Source: JAKLDO01 sp035354435 (GTDB lineage: Bacteria; UBP6; UBA1177). From it: 9,311 nucleotides of DNA. Below the pieces are notes generated by a model. The model made no database searches, was not told the DNA's origin, and was given only the letters and a program-made list of their open reading frames with translations. The stretch spans positions 1 to 9,311 of the forward strand of contig DAOQAY010000118.1 in NCBI GenBank assembly GCA_035354435.1. Direction: 5' to 3'. This document shows, piece after piece, positions 6,494 through 9,311 of the stretch. Each line of letters opens with the position of its first letter. The first letter of the stretch is position 1. The translations under genes were made by a program, and so were the position numbers.

Positions 6494-7165
6494 GTGAAAA
6501 AAGCGATCCTTAAATTGAACGGAATTACGATGAGACCTTCTCAAGTCCATAAATTTCGTGGTTTTATCGGTGATCTATTTAAATCTCACGATGTTATTCA
6601 CAATCATGATGTTGAAACAGGAAAGGTAATATACCGGTATCCGCTCATTCAGTTCAAAGTTGTTGATGATGTGCCGGTAATAATTGCACTTACTGAGAAG
6701 GCGGTGACAATATTCGGTGAAATTTTTATGAAACTTGATGAGATTAAAATTGAAGGAGTGAAAATTCCGGTAAATGAAAAAGGTTTAGCAGTTGAAGATG
6801 TGGAATATGGTTTGTCAGACTCATTGATTCAATATGAGTTTATTCATCCATGGGTTGCACTTAATCAGGACAATTATGTTAAATATCAAGAGCTTGAATC
6901 ATTCGCCCAGAAGAAGGAAATGCTTAATTCAATACTAATTGGAAACATCCTGTCAATGTCAAAATATCTTGATTATACTGTCAAAGATGAAATAAAAATT
7001 GAGACAACATTGAAGCCTGTGAATATCAATCTTAAAACGAAGTCAATGATGGGATTTATCGGCGGATTCAGAACAAATTTTGAAATCCCAGACCTTTGCG
7101 GATTAGGAAAAAGTGTCAGCAGAGGATATGGAACGGTAAAAAGGATTGGAGGAGAAAAAAAATGA
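6494..7165 (+). CDS. cas6: CRISPR-associated endoribonuclease Cas6 (type I-B-like)
   Basis: Cas6 cuts the precursor CRISPR RNA within each repeat to give mature guide RNAs. The 223-residue product has the typical Cas6 size and layout. The N-terminal RAMP-like half contains RGFIGDLF (residues 22-29) and a histidine-rich segment SHDVIHNH (31-38), followed by YRYPLIQFK (47-55). The C-terminus has the glycine-rich RNA-contact loop G203-L-G-K-S-V-S-R-G-Y-G213. H36 or H38 are candidate catalytic histidines, but this family varies and I cannot assign one with certainty. The gene is first in the operon. Its stop overlaps the dinD start as ATGA (7162-7165), which implies translational coupling. No CRISPR array is inside the window, so the array it would process lies elsewhere, probably beyond the right edge. 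The start is GTG, chosen by the AAGGAGG site upstream. Confidence 0.87.
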   Translation: MKKAILKLNGITMRPSQVHKFRGFIGDLFKSHDVIHNHDVETGKVIYRYPLIQFKVVDDVPVIIALTEKAVTIFGEIFMKLDEIKIEGVKIPVNEKGLAVEDVEYGLSDSLIQYEFIHPWVALNQDNYVKYQELESFAQKKEMLNSILIGNILSMSKYLDYTVKDEIKIETTLKPVNINLKTKSMMGFIGGFRTNFEIPDLCGLGKSVSRGYGTVKRIGGEKK

Positions 7166-7863
7166 GCATACTGATAGCGAAAGAATATAAATCATTTGAA
7201 GAGACAAAACGGATGTCTGATGATGGTGTCGAATTCTGGTATGCAAGAGAGCTTGCAGAAGTGTTGGAATATGTCCAATGGCGTAATTTTGCTAAAGTTT
7301 TAGAGAGAGCAATGCTTGCCTGCAAGAACAGCGGATATGAAGTTTCTGACCATTTTGCTGAGGTCAGCAAAATCGTGGAGGCCGGAGCTACTTCAAAACC
7401 CGTAATTGACTACAAGCTAAGTCGTTATGCATGTTATCTGATTGTTCAGAATGGCGATCCCAGAAAAGAGATAATTGCTTTAGGGCAGACATACTTTGCA
7501 ATTCAGACAAGACGACAGGAAGTCGCTGATTATTTCAATCAGCTTGATGAAGACAACAAACGGCTTGTGATAAGAGGTGACATTAAGCAGTGGAATCAAA
7601 TGCTTGCGGAAGCTGCTCATAATGCCGGAGTTCTTACAGATGAAGAATATGCCGCTTTTCAAAATGCGGGATATATGGGGCTTTATGGCGGACTTAAAGT
7701 GGAAGATATTCATGAAAAAAAGAGATTAGAAAAAAATGAAAAAATCCTCGATTTTATGAGCAGTACAGAACTGATCGCTAATTTATTCAGAATCTCTCAG
7801 ACAGAAAAAGAACAACTGAAAAAACTCAAAAAACCGCAAAAAAAATTAATGCTGGATGAATGA
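7162..7863 (+). CDS. dinD: DinD-family (DNA damage-inducible protein D, BRO-N-like) protein, short C-terminus, inside the cas operon
   Basis: The 233-residue product aligns along most of E. coli DinD as I recall it. In order it has FWYARELAEVLEY (25-37), DHFAEV (63-68), LSRYACYLIVQNGDP (86-100), GQTYFAIQTRRQE (108-120), AFQNAGYMGLYGGL (165-178) and MSSTELIANLFR (199-210). The N-terminal part is a BRO-N-like fold. E. coli DinD is SOS-induced and has been reported to inhibit RecA by acting on RecA filaments; whether this protein does so is inference. E. coli DinD is about 274 residues. The usual tail (VGxxVRxTI...GGTMPE type) is absent, replaced by a Lys-rich end coded by A-runs. All three frames close by 7863, so no simple frameshift restores it. 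The start at 7162 has GGAGGAG seven bases upstream and overlaps the cas6 stop by four bases. The stop is 32 bases before cas8b. The gene is thus embedded in the cas transcript rather than under its own promoter. Confidence 0.88.
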   Translation: MSILIAKEYKSFEETKRMSDDGVEFWYARELAEVLEYVQWRNFAKVLERAMLACKNSGYEVSDHFAEVSKIVEAGATSKPVIDYKLSRYACYLIVQNGDPRKEIIALGQTYFAIQTRRQEVADYFNQLDEDNKRLVIRGDIKQWNQMLAEAAHNAGVLTDEEYAAFQNAGYMGLYGGLKVEDIHEKKRLEKNEKILDFMSSTELIANLFRISQTEKEQLKKLKKPQKKLMLDE

Positions 7864-7895
7864 TATGAAAAGAATTAAAGGATAGGGGGAAAGGG

Positions 7896-9311
7896 ATGAT
7901 TGAAGCTTTATACCAAATTGGAAAAATTCAGGTGGGCGGAAGTTTTCTTGAAGAATTTATTGAAGATATCGGCGACAAAAACAAGTATGTTCTAAAGATT
8001 ATGTTTGACATAACTGACTCTGAAAATATTTTTTATAATGGAATTGAACTTGAAGAGTTCGATCCTACAAAAAAAATGCAGTATTTTTATAAGTCCAAAA
8101 AGGGGAATTCACCTGATTGCACTCCAACATCAAAAGTTACAACTATTTTGAAGTCTCTAAAACTAAAATATGGCGTTTTTGATAAAATGATTGCTGATAA
8201 TGGTGACAAAATGAGCGAGGAAGACAAACAGTTTATTTTGTCGATAAGAAACCTTTGTCAAGAAAAGAGAAGGAAAATATTTGTAGACATTGTTAAAATT
8301 TCAAAAAAACTGAATATTTGCAAACTGTCTTATGACAAAAAAAACAAATCTTATGATTACGGATATAAAGATGGAGCAGTGATTACGCTTGGTTTTATAA
8401 ACGGTCTGAAAAAATATTATGTTGGAGATGAAAAGCATTTTGTAAATCCATTTTCCACTGGAGATAGAAGCATTTATAAAGATTATTATGCAAAATACGA
8501 TACAAACAGCAAAGCTAATGACAAACTGTGTTATGTGTGTCGAAATAAATCGAAAGAAGTTTGGGGGTTTGTTAACACCTATAATTTTTATACAGCAGAT
8601 AAAGAAGGTCTTGTTTCCGGAGGATTTAAACAGGAGCTTGCGTGGAAAAATTACCCTGTCTGTCCTGATTGCGCAGAGACTCTCAATAAAGGTAAAAAAT
8701 ATATAGAAAACAACCTCAAATATAGATTTTGTGGATTTAATTATTTTCTTATTCCGGAGCTATGCATATCTGATAATATTTTGTTGCAAAAGGTTCTTCA
8801 AAGAATGAGAAAATATGAAGATTTTTCTTTTGCCAAGCAAGAATCAACAATAATTGAAAAGGTTGAAGAAGCTGTTATGCGTGATTTGTCGAGAGAAGAA
8901 AATTGGGTTAATTTCAACTTTTTATTTTATGAGGCAAAAAATAGTGCTTTTAATATTTTGCTTCATCTTCAGGAAGTTGCTCCTACTAGGCTTAAATACT
9001 TAATAGACACAAAAGACCTTGTTGATTCAGGTAAAAGACGGTTTGATGTTTTCAAAGATATCTCAACAAAAAAAGAAACCATTAGATTTAATTTTTCGTT
9101 TGGTTTTATAAGGGAGTTCTTTCCTAACACAAAGATGGAGGGTAATTTTGACAAGGATTTTCTATCAATTTTAAATAATATTTTTAGTGGAAAAAATATC
9201 TCTGCAGAATTCTTGTTTGGGAAATTTATGGCTAAAATGGTGCCAGTCTTTTTAAATGAAGGTTGGTATGAAATATTGATTTTGAAAGCATACAAGATCT
9301 TAATTTATATT
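7896..9311 (+). CDS. cas8b: Type I-B Cascade large subunit Cas8b (Csh1/TM1802-like), 3' end outside window
   Basis: An open frame runs without a stop from ATG 7896 to the window edge, giving 472 residues so far; full members are usually longer, so the C-terminus is missing. Cas8b is the large subunit of the type I-B interference complex, involved in PAM recognition and Cas3 recruitment. The start MIEALYQIGKI is typical of the Csh1/TM1802 families. A zinc-finger-like pair of CxxC motifs (C212-Y-V-C215 and C256-P-D-C259) is separated by a segment containing YNFYTADKEG and ELAWKNYPVC. It is followed by a GKKYIENNLKYRF stretch and NYFLIPEL, all in the order expected for these families. AGGGGGA (7884-7890) precedes the start by five bases. 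Hand counts of two 60-base stretches (8041-8100 and 8341-8400) gave 28-30% GC. Two stretches in the activase gene (1501-1560 and 3001-3060) gave 40-43%. The remaining cas genes (cas7, cas5, cas3 and so on) would be expected downstream but cannot be seen. Confidence 0.87.
   Translation, partial: MIEALYQIGKIQVGGSFLEEFIEDIGDKNKYVLKIMFDITDSENIFYNGIELEEFDPTKKMQYFYKSKKGNSPDCTPTSKVTTILKSLKLKYGVFDKMIADNGDKMSEEDKQFILSIRNLCQEKRRKIFVDIVKISKKLNICKLSYDKKNKSYDYGYKDGAVITLGFINGLKKYYVGDEKHFVNPFSTGDRSIYKDYYAKYDTNSKANDKLCYVCRNKSKEVWGFVNTYNFYTADKEGLVSGGFKQELAWKNYPVCPDCAETLNKGKKYIENNLKYRFCGFNYFLIPELCISDNILLQKVLQRMRKYEDFSFAKQESTIIEKVEEAVMRDLSREENWVNFNFLFYEAKNSAFNILLHLQEVAPTRLKYLIDTKDLVDSGKRRFDVFKDISTKKETIRFNFSFGFIREFFPNTKMEGNFDKDFLSILNNIFSGKNISAEFLFGKFMAKMVPVFLNEGWYEILILKAYKILIYI

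Noticed and set aside
7096..7161. Longer dinD frame starting within cas6
   Set aside because: The extra residues are a shadow of the cas6 C-terminus in another frame and do not match DinD. ATG 7162 has its own GGAGGAG site and starts where family similarity begins soon after.
7865..7885. Six-codon frame ATG...TAG between dinD and cas8b
   Set aside because: It is too short to judge and has no clear ribosome binding site of its own; most likely chance.
8969..9295. A 108-codon open frame on the minus strand opposite cas8b
   Set aside because: It is a shadow of the AT-rich cas8b frame, with no recognisable domain. The plus-strand frame carries clear family motifs.

Overview
The window holds two unrelated blocks that meet at a divergent promoter region near position 6,300-6,490. 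The left block (minus strand) encodes a very large 2-hydroxyacyl-CoA dehydratase activase-like protein and, upstream of it, a cysteine-rich von Willebrand factor A (VWA) lipoprotein. The right block (plus strand) is the beginning of a type I-B-like CRISPR-Cas operon that runs off the right edge: cas6, then a dinD-family gene, then a partial cas8b.

The organism is most likely an anaerobic bacterium with moderate to low GC. The activase family contains an oxygen-sensitive iron-sulphur cluster and is typical of anaerobes. The exported lipoprotein has a Ser/Asp/Glu-rich linker and 'CGN...CDG...C' repeats, a style I associate with Myxococcota or Desulfobacterota-like and other uncultured lineages. 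That placement is only an inference. Shine-Dalgarno sites are strong and purine-rich throughout.

Layout. Positions 1-94 look like the end of an insertion sequence (IS3/IS150-like) whose gene would start just off the left edge; this is tentative. 149-4300 (-) is the activase, made of two BadF/BadG-type ATPase halves, a cysteine cluster, a DUF2229-type domain and a dehydratase-subunit-like C-terminus. 4301-4429 is an intergenic stretch with a candidate promoter and a palindromic repeat. 4430-6265 (-) is the VWA lipoprotein. 6266-6493 carries the divergent promoters. 6494-7165 (+) is cas6, 7162-7863 (+) is dinD, and 7896 to the right edge (+) is cas8b.

The most noteworthy points are two. First, a DinD-family (DNA damage-inducible protein D) gene sits inside the cas operon, overlapping cas6 by four bases and lying 32 bases from cas8b; it lacks the family's usual C-terminal tail. 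DinD of E. coli is known to act on RecA filaments, so a link between CRISPR interference and recombination or repair is conceivable but unproven. Second, a roughly 40-bp palindromic repeat occurs twice in the left block. One copy lies in frame inside the activase, in the linker between domains, and the other lies at the stop codon of the lipoprotein gene. The cas8b stretch is visibly more AT-rich than the left block, in keeping with a separately acquired defence module.
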